Shown: positions 1-10,300, numbered from the stretch's first letter. The stretch: DNA of 64,000 nt from Clostridia bacterium UC5.1-1D10 (GCA_001304995.1 BBZU01000007.1:62001-126000); one strand, 5' to 3'. The notes: generated by a model not told the origin, from the sequence alone. Program-made: numbers and translations.

Positions 1-2
1 TG

Positions 3-176
3 CACGAAGATATGAAAGTATTTGTGGACAATGCGGACACCAACGCATGGTACTATCTGGCAATCCAGGAAGCGACCAACAGCCATGAATACAAAAAGGA
101 CAAAGATGGCGTTTATGAAACATGGACAGACGTTTTGCCTGCTCGTGACTGGGCGCAGTATCTGAAACTGAACTAA
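3..176 (+). CDS. S-layer-homology-type protein, C-terminal end (partial)
   Basis: The window opens inside a gene. The 57 visible residues run from HEDMKVFVDNAD through AWYYLAIQEATNSHEY to the end WAQYLKLN. The pattern aspartate, small residues, then AWYY-LAIQEA is typical of an SLH module, and a short tail after the module is common at the C-terminus of clostridial cell-surface proteins. The family as a whole binds secondary cell-wall polymers outside the cell. The N-terminus lies upstream of the window, so the other domains are unknown. Two hairpins (230-267 and 295-320) follow, so the gene ends its transcription unit. Confidence 0.6.
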   Translation, partial: HEDMKVFVDNADTNAWYYLAIQEATNSHEYKKDKDGVYETWTDVLPARDWAQYLKLN

Positions 177-229
177 ATAGAAGGAAAAAAGCGGTACCGC
201 ATAAGAAGCCGCTGTATAAGAAATGAAAG

Positions 230-267
230 ATGGCTGGAATCCTTATAACACAAAGGGTTCCAGCCAT
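230..267 (+). terminator. Hairpin terminator after SLH gene
   Basis: The arms ATGGCTGGAA and TTCCAGCCAT pair around a short loop and are followed by an interrupted T-rich stretch. The stem belongs to the recurrent AGCTGGAATCC family seen after several other genes in this window. Confidence 0.7.
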
Positions 268-294
268 CGTATTTTTATCAGGATTTTATCAAAA

Positions 295-320
295 AGCCCA
301 TGGAAACATGGGCTTTTTTT
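295..320 (+). terminator. Second intrinsic terminator
   Basis: AGCCCATG, loop GAAA, CATGGGCT, then an uninterrupted T tract. This is a textbook intrinsic terminator, 28 bases downstream of the first hairpin, and it insulates the phosphonate operon from the upstream SLH gene. Confidence 0.8.
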
Positions 321-354
321 TATGAAAATGAAAAGAAGGGATGTTTTATAAAAA

Positions 355-455
355 TTTCACGGAAAAATCACAGAAAAAAGATAGTCAAAAATAAGATTGG
401 CGTCACAGAAAAAGGTCTTTTTGGTATTTCATGAAGATTTCACATAAAAATTACA
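355..455 (+). promoter_or_regulatory. Candidate Pho-box direct repeats upstream of phosphonate operon
   Basis: Two pairs of heptads have an 11-base period: TTTCACG at 355 with AATCACA at 366, and TTTCACA at 438 with AATTACA at 449. An additional GTCACA lies near 402. PhoP/PhoB-family regulators bind TT(A/C/T)ACA-like direct repeats spaced 11 bases apart, and phosphonate genes are classic members of the phosphate-starvation regulon. The assignment is by pattern only. The 350-base gap holds nothing else recognisable apart from the two terminators. Confidence 0.5.
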
Positions 456-527
456 AAAGCAAGATGAAAATTCTTCTGTATGTTTTAATGTTGAACAATG
501 AGATATGACAGAAGGAGAGATAAAAGA

Positions 528-1292
528 ATGTTAGAACTGAAAAACATCAAAAAGTCTTATGACGGCGTAACAGTACTGAAAAATATTGATTTGACCATTT
601 CCGATGGTGAGATCGTTTCCATTTTAGGCCCTTCCGGCTGCGGCAAGACCACATTGCTGAACCTGATTCTGGGTCTGACAGACGCGGACAGCGGCAAGAT
701 CATTTTTGACGGACAGGATATCACAAACGTGCCCATGGAAAAACGCGGCTTCAACATTGTATTTCAGGATTATGCCTTGTTTCCCAATCTCAATGTCATG
801 CAGAACATTACTTACGGCTTGAAAAATACACCCAACATTTCCACACAGGAAGAAGTAAACGAACTGATCGAACTGCTGGGTCTGAAACCTCATCTGAACA
901 AAAAAATCGACCAGCTTTCCGGCGGTCAGAAACAGAGAGTGGCTCTGGCAAGAACCATGGTGATGAAACCGAAGATCCTGCTGCTGGACGAACCCCTCAG
1001 CGCTTTGGACGGTGTCATCAAAGAATCCATCAAAGAAAAAATCAAACAGATTGTCAGAGATTACCATCTGACAACCATTATCGTTACCCACGATCCAGAA
1101 GAAGCGCTGACACTGTCCGATAAAGTGCTCATCGTTAACGATGGTTCCATCTCTCAGTATGGCGCACCTGAAGAAATCATCACAACACCTCAGAACGCAT
1201 TCATTAAAGAATTTATCCTGAATCAGCTGGAAATCAAACGCAATAACATTTTTGCATTGTTCCATCAGGAAATCATGGCACAGGCGGTATAA
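528..1292 (+). CDS. Phosphonate (2-aminoethylphosphonate) ABC transporter ATP-binding protein
   Basis: A 254-residue ABC ATPase with Walker A GPSGCGKTT near residues 35-43, the signature LSGGQKQRVALARTM, Walker B ILLLDEPLSALD and the switch histidine in THDPEEAL. It energises import by the permease immediately downstream. The start chosen is ATG 528, preceded by GAAGGAGAG at good spacing; an in-frame ATG at 498 has no comparable site. The subtype resembles the iron/putrescine/AEP class of importers. The 2-aminoethylphosphonate substrate is inferred from phnW and phnX in the same operon, not from the ATPase itself. Confidence 0.85.
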   Translation: MLELKNIKKSYDGVTVLKNIDLTISDGEIVSILGPSGCGKTTLLNLILGLTDADSGKIIFDGQDITNVPMEKRGFNIVFQDYALFPNLNVMQNITYGLKNTPNISTQEEVNELIELLGLKPHLNKKIDQLSGGQKQRVALARTMVMKPKILLLDEPLSALDGVIKESIKEKIKQIVRDYHLTTIIVTHDPEEALTLSDKVLIVNDGSISQYGAPEEIITTPQNAFIKEFILNQLEIKRNNIFALFHQEIMAQAV

Positions 1293-1295
1293 ATC

Positions 1296-2936
1296 ATGGT
1301 AGTACGGAAAGAAAAAGAAATCAAAGTCATTTATGCCGTGACCATCTTACTGTTTGCGGCGTTTTTAGCGGTTCCCATCATCCGCCTGTTGGGAGAATCC
1401 TTTGTGCTGGACACAGGATGGGGCATGGAAAATTATACCGCTGTGCTGACAGGAAAAGGATTTGCAGAAGCCTTCGGCAACAGCATCATCATTTCCCTGA
1501 CCAGTGCGGTCATTTCCACAGTACTGGCGTTTTTCCTGGCGTACAGCATCCAATATACGAACTTAGGCGCGAAATATAAAAAGCTCATCCGCCTGCTGGC
1601 AGTGCTGCCCATGCTGCTGCCTACCATTACATACGGCTTTGCCATCATTTACTCCTTCGGGAAACAAGGGCTTTTGACAAAGCTCATCGGCACACAGCTG
1701 TTTGATATTTACGGTTTCGGCAGTCTGATTTTTGGCTATGTGATTTACACACTGCCCATTTCCTTCCTGCTGATCCTCAACACCATGGGGTATATCGACA
1801 AGAAATTCATGGTGGTTTCCAGGGTCATGGGGGACAACAGCATCACCACCTTTTTCCAGACAGTGTTCCGTCCGCTGCTGGGTACACTGGCGGCATCCAT
1901 TGTACAGTGTTTCTTCCTCTGCTTTACGGATTACGGTATTCCCGCTTCCGTAGGGGGTAAATATGAAGTGGTGGCAACGGTGCTTTACAACGAAATGCTG
2001 GGCAGTATCCCGGATTTCCAGCAGGGGGCTGTGGTAGCCATGCTGATGCTGGTGCCTTCCATCATCAGTATCGTTCTTCTGCGGTATCTGGAACGGTATA
2101 ACATCCGCTACAACAAGATCTCTGCCATTGAACTGCAGAAAAATCCCCTGCGAGATTGGTTCTGCGGCATCGTCTCCGGCATCATCCTGCTGGTGCTGGT
2201 ATCCATCTTCCTGGTCATCTTCGTGGTGCCTTTTGTGGAAGAATGGCCCTACCAGACATCTTTTACACTGGAACATTTGCAGGCAGTCCTCAATGACAAC
2301 AACCTGACTATGGTATACAGAAACTCCATTTTCGTGGCGGTACTGACAGCGGTGCTGGGATTGATCATCACTTACGGCGCGGCGCTGGTAACGGCACGAA
2401 GCAGCATGAAGCATCGTTGGAAAGGCATCATCACCAGCATTGCCCTCATCACAAACACCATTCCCGGTATGGTCATTGGTATTGCTTATATGCTGATTTT
2501 TTCCGGCACACCTTTGCAGAACACATTCTGGCTGATGATTCTCTGCAACGTGGTACACTTCTTCTCCACACCTTATCTGATGATGAAAAACTCCCTGGAA
2601 AAACTGAACAGCTCTTGGGAAACCACTGCATCTCTTATGGGTGACACCTGGATGAAGACCATTGTGCGAATCGTAACGCCCAATATGAAATCCACCATTC
2701 TGGAAGTATTCAGTTACTACTTCGTAAACGCCATGGTAACTGTCAGCGCGGTCATCTTTATCGCAGGCGCAAGAACCATGGTGCTGACTACAAAAATCAA
2801 GGAATTGCAGTATTACACAAAATTCAACGAAGTCTTTGTATTATCTCTGTTTATCCTGGGAACCAATTTGATTGTGAAGGGTATTCTGGGTTATGCAATA
2901 AAAAGAGAAAACAAGAAAAAGGAGAAAGAACAATGA
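1296..2936 (+). CDS. Two-domain ABC transporter permease, putative 2-aminoethylphosphonate uptake
   Basis: A 546-residue integral membrane protein with about twelve hydrophobic segments, organised as two tandem permease halves as in FbpB/PhnV-type fused permeases. Each half contains an EAA-like loop (VSRVMGDNSITTFFQTVFRPLL in the first, TASLMGDTWMKTIVRIVTPNM in the second) that contacts the ATPase. It starts three bases after the ATPase stop and overlaps the binding-protein gene by four bases (ATGA), indicating translational coupling. One fused permease would replace the usual permease pair, consistent with a single permease gene in the operon. Confidence 0.85.
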   Translation: MVVRKEKEIKVIYAVTILLFAAFLAVPIIRLLGESFVLDTGWGMENYTAVLTGKGFAEAFGNSIIISLTSAVISTVLAFFLAYSIQYTNLGAKYKKLIRLLAVLPMLLPTITYGFAIIYSFGKQGLLTKLIGTQLFDIYGFGSLIFGYVIYTLPISFLLILNTMGYIDKKFMVVSRVMGDNSITTFFQTVFRPLLGTLAASIVQCFFLCFTDYGIPASVGGKYEVVATVLYNEMLGSIPDFQQGAVVAMLMLVPSIISIVLLRYLERYNIRYNKISAIELQKNPLRDWFCGIVSGIILLVLVSIFLVIFVVPFVEEWPYQTSFTLEHLQAVLNDNNLTMVYRNSIFVAVLTAVLGLIITYGAALVTARSSMKHRWKGIITSIALITNTIPGMVIGIAYMLIFSGTPLQNTFWLMILCNVVHFFSTPYLMMKNSLEKLNSSWETTASLMGDTWMKTIVRIVTPNMKSTILEVFSYYFVNAMVTVSAVIFIAGARTMVLTTKIKELQYYTKFNEVFVLSLFILGTNLIVKGILGYAIKRENKKKEKEQ

Positions 2937-3952
2937 AACAGAAAAGAACTTTGGCATTACTGTTGACAGGGGTTATGACCCTTTCCGCACTGGCAATGAC
3001 TGGCTGCGGCGGCGGCACAGAAAAAACCGCAGAAGGCGGCGCAGCTTCCGGCGAACAGGTCATCATTTATTCCAACGCGGATGACGAGGCTGTGGAAGCC
3101 ATGAAAGCAACACTGGACGCAAATGGTTATGCCAATCAGTATATGTTCCAGACATTCGGTACATCCGAACTGGGCGGCAAAGTGCTGGCAGAAGGCACCA
3201 ACATCGAAGCAGACCTGATCACACTGAGCACATTTTATGTAGACAGCGCACAGGAACAGCAGAACATGTTCCAGGATTTGAATTTCACTTACAAACTGCT
3301 GGACGGCAGTGAAAAAACATACTGCGCACCCATCACATCTTAGGAAGGCGCCATCATCGTCAACACAGAAATGCTGGCAGAAAACAACCTGCCTATGCCT
3401 ACTTGCCTGAAAGACCTGACAAATCCCGTTTACAAAGACATGATCTCTGTAACAGACATCAAGAGCTCTTCCACAGCATGGCTGCTGATTCAGGCGTTGG
3501 TAAGCGAATATGGTGAAGAAGGCGCAAAAGAAGTGCTGACAGGCATCTATGAAAACGCTGGCCCTCATATCGAAAGCTCCGGTTCTGCACCACTGAAAAA
3601 AGTACGTGCCGGTGAAGTTGCCATCGGTTTCGGTCTGCGTCAGCAGGCAGTTGCGGACAAAGCAGAAGGCCTGCCCATCGATTATGTCGATCCTACGGAA
3701 GGCAACTTCTCTCTGACAGAATCTGTTGCAGTGGTAGATAAAGGCGATGCAACAAACCCTCTGGCACAGGAAATGGCACAGTGCATCATTGGAAAAGGCA
3801 GAAGCGAACTGCAGAAATATTACCCTAAAGCACTGTATGAAGGTGAAACAACATCTTCCGAAAACGCATCCGCATATCCTAAGACATTTGCGGAACCTCT
3901 GACCGTAGAACTGCTGGAAAGCCATCAGGCACTGTCTGAAAGCTGCAAATAA
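2933..3952 (+). CDS. Phosphonate ABC transporter substrate-binding lipoprotein, interrupted by an in-frame TAG
   Basis: The N-terminus MKQKRTLALLLTGVMTLSAL ends in the lipobox AMTGC, so the mature protein should be a membrane-anchored lipoprotein. The body (VIIYSNADDEAVEAMKATLD onward, later SSSTAWLLIQALV and VRAGEVAIGFGLRQQA) is a type-2 periplasmic binding fold of the iron/AEP family. A TAG stop at 3341-3343 splits the frame after residue 136 with no frameshift: CAPITS, stop, then EGAIIVNTEML continues perfectly. Total length would be 339 codons, normal for the family. A single C-to-T or G-to-A change would explain it (CAG or TGG to TAG). Without readthrough the protein would be useless. 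Unlike other breaks in this window it is not a homopolymer indel. Confidence 0.8.
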
Positions 3953-3998
3953 GTAGCTAGAAAGTTGATAAAAGAAAGAATTTTGAAGGAGTATAGAC

Positions 3999-5096
3999 AT
4001 GTTACATTATAAATTACTGACACCCGGCCCTTTGACCACAACCGCAACCGTAAAACAGCAGATGATGGACGACCACTGCACATGGGATGAAGACTATAAG
4101 AAAATCACCCGTGCCATCCGTGAAAAACTGCTGGAACTGGCACATGTTTCCGAACCGGAATACACCACTGTTCTTATGCAGGGCAGCGGCACATTCGGTG
4201 TAGAATCCGTACTGACCAGCGTCATCGGCAAAGACGATGTACTGCTGATCTGTGCCAACGGTGCATACGGCAAACGTATGGGCGACATTGCAAAACACGC
4301 AGGCAGTTCCTACATCATGTACGATGAACCTTATGACCAGATGCCTTCTGCAGAAAAAGTGGCAAAACTGCTGGAAGAAAACCCTCAGGTGACACACGTT
4401 TCCATGGTACACAGCGAAACCACTTCCGGTATCCTCAATGACATCGCTTCTGTGGCAAAAGTTGTGAAGGCAGCAGGCAAGACCATGATCGTAGACGCCA
4501 TGAGCAGCTTTGGCGGCGTAGACATCCCCGTAGGGGAATGGGGCATTGACTTCATCATCAGCAGCGCCAATAAATGCATTCAGGGTGTACCCGGTTTCTC
4601 CTTCATCATCTGCCGCACAGACAAACTCATGGAAAGCAAAGGCAAAGCAAGAAGCCTTTCTCTGGATCTGTATGACCAGTGGGAAACCATGCACAAAGAC
4701 GGCAAATGGCGTTTCACTTCTCCCACTCATGTGGTGCTGGCATTCTGGCAGGCACTGAAAGAACTGGATGCGGAAGGCGGCATTCCCGCAAGACACGCAC
4801 GCTATAAAAACAACAAGGATTATCTGGTAAAACACATGGGAGAAATGGGCTTCAAACCTTTCATCGAAGGGGAAGCGCAGGGCCCCATCATCACCACATT
4901 CTATTATCCTGAAAATACCCATTACGATTTCGGGGAAATGTATCAGTACATCAAAGACCGCGGCTATGCCATCTATCCCGGCAAGCTCACAGATGCGGAA
5001 ACATTCCGTATCGGTCATATCGGTGAAATCTATGAGGAAGACATGGAAAAACTGTGTGAAATTTTCAGAAGTTATGTGGAGGAGAAAAAGGCATGA
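3999..5096 (+). CDS. phnW: 2-aminoethylphosphonate:pyruvate aminotransferase
   Basis: 365 residues, the normal length for PhnW. The enzyme moves the amino group of 2-aminoethylphosphonate to pyruvate, giving phosphonoacetaldehyde and alanine. The hallmark N-terminus LLTPGPLTTTATVKQQMMDDHCTWD is present, as are the glycine-rich QGSGTFGVES segment and the PLP lysine at residue 192 in SSANKCIQGVPG. A GAAGGAG site precedes ATG 3999. The end overlaps phnX by four bases (ATGA), so product and next enzyme are made together. Confidence 0.95.
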   Translation: MLHYKLLTPGPLTTTATVKQQMMDDHCTWDEDYKKITRAIREKLLELAHVSEPEYTTVLMQGSGTFGVESVLTSVIGKDDVLLICANGAYGKRMGDIAKHAGSSYIMYDEPYDQMPSAEKVAKLLEENPQVTHVSMVHSETTSGILNDIASVAKVVKAAGKTMIVDAMSSFGGVDIPVGEWGIDFIISSANKCIQGVPGFSFIICRTDKLMESKGKARSLSLDLYDQWETMHKDGKWRFTSPTHVVLAFWQALKELDAEGGIPARHARYKNNKDYLVKHMGEMGFKPFIEGEAQGPIITTFYYPENTHYDFGEMYQYIKDRGYAIYPGKLTDAETFRIGHIGEIYEEDMEKLCEIFRSYVEEKKA

Positions 5097-5863
5097 AATT
5101 CGACGGAATTATTTTTGACTGGGCTGGAACAACCGTAGACTATGGCAGCTTTGCACCTGTGCAGGCATTTGTGGAAGCATTTGAAGCATTTGGCATCACA
5201 CCCACACTGGAAGAAGTACGCAAACCTATGGGTATGCTGAAAATTGACCACATCCGCACCATGCTTTCCATGGACAGAATCCATGATCTGTGGAAAGAAA
5301 AACAGGGCAGAGATTGGACAGAGGAAGATGTGCAGCATGTTTATGAAATCTTCGAAAAGAAGATCATGGAAATCCTTAGCCGTTTTGCGGAACCCAAGCC
5401 CTATGTGGTAGAAACCATCCAGAAACTGCGTGAAATGGGTCTGAAAATTGGCTCCACCACAGGCTATACCGATGAAATGATGGCAGTGGTGGTTCCCGGT
5501 GCGAAAGCAAAAGGTTATGAACCTGATTGCTGGTTCAGCCCTGACGCAGTAGGCAAATGCGGCAGACCTTACCCTTACATGATCTTCAAAAACATGGAAG
5601 CCCTGAAACTGCAGGATGTTTCCAGAGTCATGAAGGTAGGCGATACCGTATCTGACATCAAAGAAGGCAAAAACGCTGGCATGGTGTCCGTAGGCATCAT
5701 CGAAGGCAGCTCCGTGCTGGGCCTGACACAGGCTGAATACGAAGGGTTGTCCAAAGAAGAAAAAGAAGCAGCAAACAAAAAAGCAGCAGAAACTTATTTC
5801 GCGGCTGGTGCTGACTATGTGGTACAGGACATCAGAGGCGTTCTGGAACTGGTTTCCTGCTGA
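5093..5863 (+). CDS. phnX: Phosphonoacetaldehyde hydrolase
   Basis: 256 residues of the HAD superfamily. PhnX cleaves the carbon-phosphorus bond of phosphonoacetaldehyde to acetaldehyde and phosphate. The nucleophile is Asp9 in FDWAGTTVD, and the cap-domain Schiff-base lysine that defines PhnX is Lys50 in PMGMLKIDHIRTM. The motif KVGDTVSDIKEGKNAG supplies the acidic Mg2+ site. It ends the operon at the large hairpin at 5908-5977. With phnW it lets the cell use 2-aminoethylphosphonate as phosphate, nitrogen and C2 source. Confidence 0.95.
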   Translation: MKFDGIIFDWAGTTVDYGSFAPVQAFVEAFEAFGITPTLEEVRKPMGMLKIDHIRTMLSMDRIHDLWKEKQGRDWTEEDVQHVYEIFEKKIMEILSRFAEPKPYVVETIQKLREMGLKIGSTTGYTDEMMAVVVPGAKAKGYEPDCWFSPDAVGKCGRPYPYMIFKNMEALKLQDVSRVMKVGDTVSDIKEGKNAGMVSVGIIEGSSVLGLTQAEYEGLSKEEKEAANKKAAETYFAAGADYVVQDIRGVLELVSC

Positions 5864-5907
5864 TAAATCATTAAAACACCCCTTTTCCACTTTTTGATAA
5901 TCAGAAA

Positions 5908-5981
5908 GATATGCGCTGTAAAAGCGGTTATTCAGAAAATCTTTTCTCGTTTTCTGAATGAAACTGCGGCGCATATCCTTT
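5908..5981 (+). terminator. Long hairpin terminator of the phosphonate operon
   Basis: The outer arms GATATGCGC and GCGCATATC enclose an inner pair TTCAGAAAA and TTTTCTGAA, followed by CTTTTTG. It lies 45 bases after the phnX stop. Confidence 0.7.
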
Positions 5982-6085
5982 TTGTTGTCTGACAAGGATA
6001 TTGACAGGAAAATGGGGAAATGATATGATGTCTTACAAGATTGGCGGTTGCTAACAAAACGGAGGTGGAAAGAAATTATGAAAAA

Positions 6086-7096
6086 ATGGTGTTGGCAGTC
6101 TGCTGTTGTGCCGCATTGCTGGGGGGCTGCGGTGACAGATATGAAGCCAAATCGGGACTGACGCCCTACAAAGAGGAGATATTTGCCATGGATACATTCA
6201 TGGACATCACCGCTTATGGGGATAATGCAAGCACGGCTGTGGAGGCGGCAAGCGCGGAAATCCAGCGGCTGGATGAACTGCTGTCTGTTACCGGTGAAAG
6301 CGGCGATGTGTACCAGCTGAACCAGTTGGGGCAAAGACAGGTGGAGGCTGATACCCTTGCCGTTATTTCCAGAGCGGTGGATGTATCCAAGGAAACAGAT
6401 GGACTTTTTGGCTGTACCATTACGCCGGTCATGAAGTTATGGGGGTTCCGTGATGGTAATTTCCGTGTGCCGTCACCGGAGGAATTGGCGGAACAGCTGG
6501 CAAAAGTAGATGGGTCTAAGGTGCGTATCGAAGGCAATACGGTAACACTGCTGGATGGCGTGACTGTGGATCTGGGAGCAATCGCCAAGGGCTATACCTC
6601 TCAGCGGATTATGGAAGTTTATCGGGAAAATGATGTTACTTCCGGCATTGTTTCTCTGGGCGGAAATGTGCAGACCTTAGGAAGAAAGCCAGATGGCAGC
6701 CTTTGGCGGGTGGCTTTGGAAGACCCTAGAAATTCCGAGGATTATTTCGGTATTTTGGATGTGGAAAACAAAGCGGTCATCACTTCCGGCGGATATCAGC
6801 GGAATTTTACGGAAAACGGCAAACTGTATCATCATATCATCGACCCAAGAACCGGTTATCCAGCGGAAAACGGCTTTATTTCTGTAACCATTGTCAGTGA
6901 GGATGGCACGCTGGCAGATGCTCTTTATACGGCGCTTTTTATTATGGGGCCGGAAAAAGCGGAAGCATTCTGGAAGGAACATAAAGACTTGTTTGACGCG
7001 GTTATGATGACAGACGACGGAAAAATATTGATGACAAAAGGTTTGCGGGATATGTATACACCCAAAACAGCAGACCCCATGGTCTTATGGACATAA
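6086..7096 (+). CDS. apbE: FAD:protein FMN transferase (ApbE), lipoprotein
   Basis: ApbE takes FMN from FAD and attaches it covalently to a threonine or serine of target proteins outside the membrane. The family features are MDTFMDITAYG, the DGLFGCTITPVMKLWGF segment, VDLGAIAKGY, SLGGNVQTLG and HHIIDPRTGYPAENG. The N-terminus is a lipoprotein signal ending LLGGC. The in-frame ATG at 6086 has no good ribosome site; the AGGTGG-preceded ATG at 6078 would give MKKMVLAVCCC if one more A were in the A6 run at 6081-6086, so the true start is probably 6078. The next gene downstream encodes a protein with five flavinylation motifs, its likely substrate. Confidence 0.92.
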   Translation: MVLAVCCCAALLGGCGDRYEAKSGLTPYKEEIFAMDTFMDITAYGDNASTAVEAASAEIQRLDELLSVTGESGDVYQLNQLGQRQVEADTLAVISRAVDVSKETDGLFGCTITPVMKLWGFRDGNFRVPSPEELAEQLAKVDGSKVRIEGNTVTLLDGVTVDLGAIAKGYTSQRIMEVYRENDVTSGIVSLGGNVQTLGRKPDGSLWRVALEDPRNSEDYFGILDVENKAVITSGGYQRNFTENGKLYHHIIDPRTGYPAENGFISVTIVSEDGTLADALYTALFIMGPEKAEAFWKEHKDLFDAVMMTDDGKILMTKGLRDMYTPKTADPMVLWT

Positions 7097-7137
7097 GAAT
7101 TTGAAAAGAATCCCCGAACAATGCAGATAAAAAGAAG

Positions 7138-7178
7138 ATAGTCGGCATCCTTTTATGCGAAGGTGCCGGCTATTTTTG
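7138..7178 (+). terminator. Intrinsic terminator after apbE
   Basis: ATAGTCGGCATCC pairs with GGTGCCGGCTAT and is followed by TTTTTG. It separates apbE from the SLH gene, so the two are probably separate transcription units that work together. Confidence 0.75.
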
Positions 7179-7232
7179 TTTTCATATGAAGCGGTTTCCA
7201 ACGCCGTTTTTTGGCTGTGGGGAAATCTGTTG

Positions 7233-7261
7233 TTGACAAGAAATGTCTGACATGGCATATT
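7233..7261 (+). promoter_or_regulatory. Sigma-A-like promoter of the giant SLH gene
   Basis: TTGACA at 7233 and CATATT at 7256 are separated by 17 bases. The leader after it is about 110 bases and includes the palindrome GTTAGC-TTAT-GCTAAC (about 7271-7286) and paired CGTTTTCCC / GGGGAAAAC segments. I could not match the leader to a known riboswitch class. Confidence 0.5.
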
Positions 7262-7375
7262 GAATTCACTGGTTAGCTTATGCTAACAAGAGGGCGAAAA
7301 TCGTTTTCCCAAACGAGGATGAATGGGGAAAACAGCATAGTTTATGTATAAGAGGAGAAGAGGAGTGATACAAAC

Positions 7376-10300
7376 ATGGGAAAAGAACACCAGAAAAGAG
7401 TCCTTGCGGCACTGATGGCGGCATCCATTGCTATACCGACACCGGTGCTGGCGGCTTCGCCGGGGGACTTTTCGGATTTCCCAAACAACTGGGCAACCAA
7501 TGCTTTGTCCTATGCGGTTAGCAATGGCTTACTGAGTGGCGACAGCGGAAAGATTCGTGCCAATGACACATTGAAACGGGCAGAAATGGCGGCAATTCTC
7601 AATCGTCTTGCCGGTGCAGTGAAAGGGGCTTCACTTACCGGCTATACAGACGTGCCCGCCACAGCTTGGTACTATGACGATATGGCAAAAGCAGTGCAGA
7701 TGGGCACATTTGCGGGGGATGGCGGCATGCTGCGGCCGGAAGCGCCTATCACCAGACAGGAAGTTTTTGCGGTGCTGGCGAGATTTTATTGCCTGGATCA
7801 GTCCAATACCGATGTTTTGCAGCAGTATGCAGACAACAGCCAGATTGCGCCTTGGGCCAAAGGTGCTGTGGCAGCCATGGTTCAGGCTGGATATATCCAT
7901 GGCAATGAAGGGAAGCTCAGCCCCCTTGCGCCCATTACTAGAGCGGAATTTTCACAGGTTCTTTACCAGTTGGCAGGAAACATCGCTGAAGATGGAAAAA
8001 CGGCAGATGCCAATCTGGAAGGCAATCTCATTGTACGGAAAGATGATGCCTCTTTGTGCAATGTGACCGTCAAAGGGGATTTGGTCATTGCCGACGGCGC
8101 ACATCGTGTGAAATTGGATAATGTGAAAGTGGAAGGCAGAATCCTTGTCCGCGGCGGCGCCGATGGCGTGGAATTTTCCAAAACCACTGCCGGAAAAGGG
8201 GTTCTGGCAGTGCATCCCACCCAGACCAATTTCACTGCGGCAGACAGTTCTTTGGGAGACGTGACCCTTTCCAGTGACACCAAGTTATCTGGTGATTTTG
8301 ATAAAGTGCAGATTTCCAAGCCTTTGTCCCTGACGGTGGAAAAAGGGAAAATCGGCGCTGTGCAGGTGGAATCTGGTGCGGAAAACGCCAAAATCCAGGT
8401 GGAAAAAGATGGAACGGTATCCAAGGTGGAAGCCAAGGCCAAAGGAACCCAAATCAGCGGTGCAGGCAGTGTAGGCGAAGTCCATGCCGGCGGAGACCAA
8501 GTGCAGGTTTTTACGGAAAATACAAAAGTCACCACTGGGGACAATGTTTCCGGCGTTCAGGCGGGAAGAAAAGAAGTCAAGCCCAAAACCACTGTGACAA
8601 CAGATGGGAAAAATGCGGAAGAAGAAATTCCCGTGAGAAAAAAGAAACATTCCTCTGGCAGTTCTGGTGGTTCTGGCAGTTCCGGCAGTTCTTCTGAGAA
8701 AAAGCAGAGCGGTGTTCTGGCGGATGGCGTATGGTATGGCACTGGTACAGACAGCTTGTATTACCAGGCGAAAGGGCCAGACATTGTCCGCGTTGTTGTG
8801 AAAGATGGACAGGTTTCTGCGGCATACAGCGAAAAGCACATTGAGGACGAAAGCTTCGAAAGAGGACAGAATGTGCTGAACCATGTAAAGGGCATTCGAA
8901 CCGCAGAAGATGTGGATAAGCTGGAAGCGCAGCTCCGCCAGAAAACAGGGGCGGCTTACGACGCGGTATCCGGCGCCACGGAAACAGCCAAAGGCCACTT
9001 GAGCGCACTGAAAAACGCTGTCCTTCGTGCGGAAAAATACAGTTCCGATCAGGTGAAACAGAATGTGCAGTGGTTCGATTTTGAGAAAAAGCCCAAGGCG
9101 AACATGAACTTTGGTGAAAAACTGGATTTGACCGGTACTGTGCTGAAAGTACATCTTGCGGACGGACAGACAAAATCCGTACCCTTTGACAAGATTTCCG
9201 AATATGGCATTACCACCAATATTGAAAATGGTACGGTCATTACGAAAGATACACCGGGTGTCAACCAGTATGGCGCCTTGCAGGTACAGTTCCGCCAGAA
9301 TGATGGCTTGATTGTGATGCCTGCCAAAGTGGTGGCCTCCAAAAAGACCACGAGAAAATTGCCTACCCATCTGCTGATTACATTTGCCGACGGCAAAACA
9401 CAGAAGATGGAGCTGGATGAAAACGAATTCAATTACAGCATCAAAGCCGAAGGCAAGATCAAGGATATCAAGGTTTATGACAATGACCGCCTGCTGACAG
9501 CGGCTGTTTATCATGAGGAATATAACGACTGGGAAGCGTTCCTTGGGGAAGTTTCTCCCGGTGAAGGCTTTACAGGATGGAAATACAATACCTACTATAT
9601 TTCCATCGACAACCAGACAGACGATTCTGCCGTGGCATCCTTTACGCTGGATACAGAACTGCTCCAGACCGTATATGGCGTGGGATACAAGCTGGATCTG
9701 AGTCTGCTGAATATCAATCTGGTAACGGAAAAAGGCAGCAAACAGCGGAAAGAAGGCTGGGATGCCTGCAAAGCAAAAGGCTTTACAGCAGAACCCGATC
9801 AGGATTATATCTTCACCAAAGAAGATGCCCAGAAGGGAACAAAGACCATCCAGATTAAGAATAATGGTGTGACACAGTCCTTCGATGTGCAGGTCATTGA
9901 TTACGAAAAACAGATTCCTGCAAAAATCGAGTTGTCCTCTAAAACAGGAGAACCCATCCAGACTATCACCATTCCTGGTGAAAAATGGAAAAATGCCCAG
10001 GGTATGTATTCCCTCTACAATGTGAAAATGCCGGAAACATATCAGAAATGGGAAAAAGACACCTTCACTATCAAGGTATATAATGCCGCAGGGGAAGCCC
10101 TTTCTGATTACACAGTGGAAAAAGCCATTGACGGCAAAGCATTGGAAATCGCATTCCCTCACTACACAGAATACGATTCCTATGGCGGTTATGTACGTCT
10201 GCTCTTTGATTTCTCCGATAAGACAGAGCCGGCACAGCCAGAAGGGGAAATCGCTGAATGGTACGGTACAGCCACATGGGGACGCTATTACCCTGACAGA

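Noticed and set aside
3341-3343. Pyrrolysine recoding of the TAG
   Set aside because: No pyl genes or related methyltransferase are visible, and other genes such as rimI neighbours end normally; base error or nonsense mutation is simpler.
7262-7375. c-di-GMP riboswitch before the SLH gene
   Set aside because: The GEMM core and its tetraloop-receptor features are not present; only simple pairings are seen.
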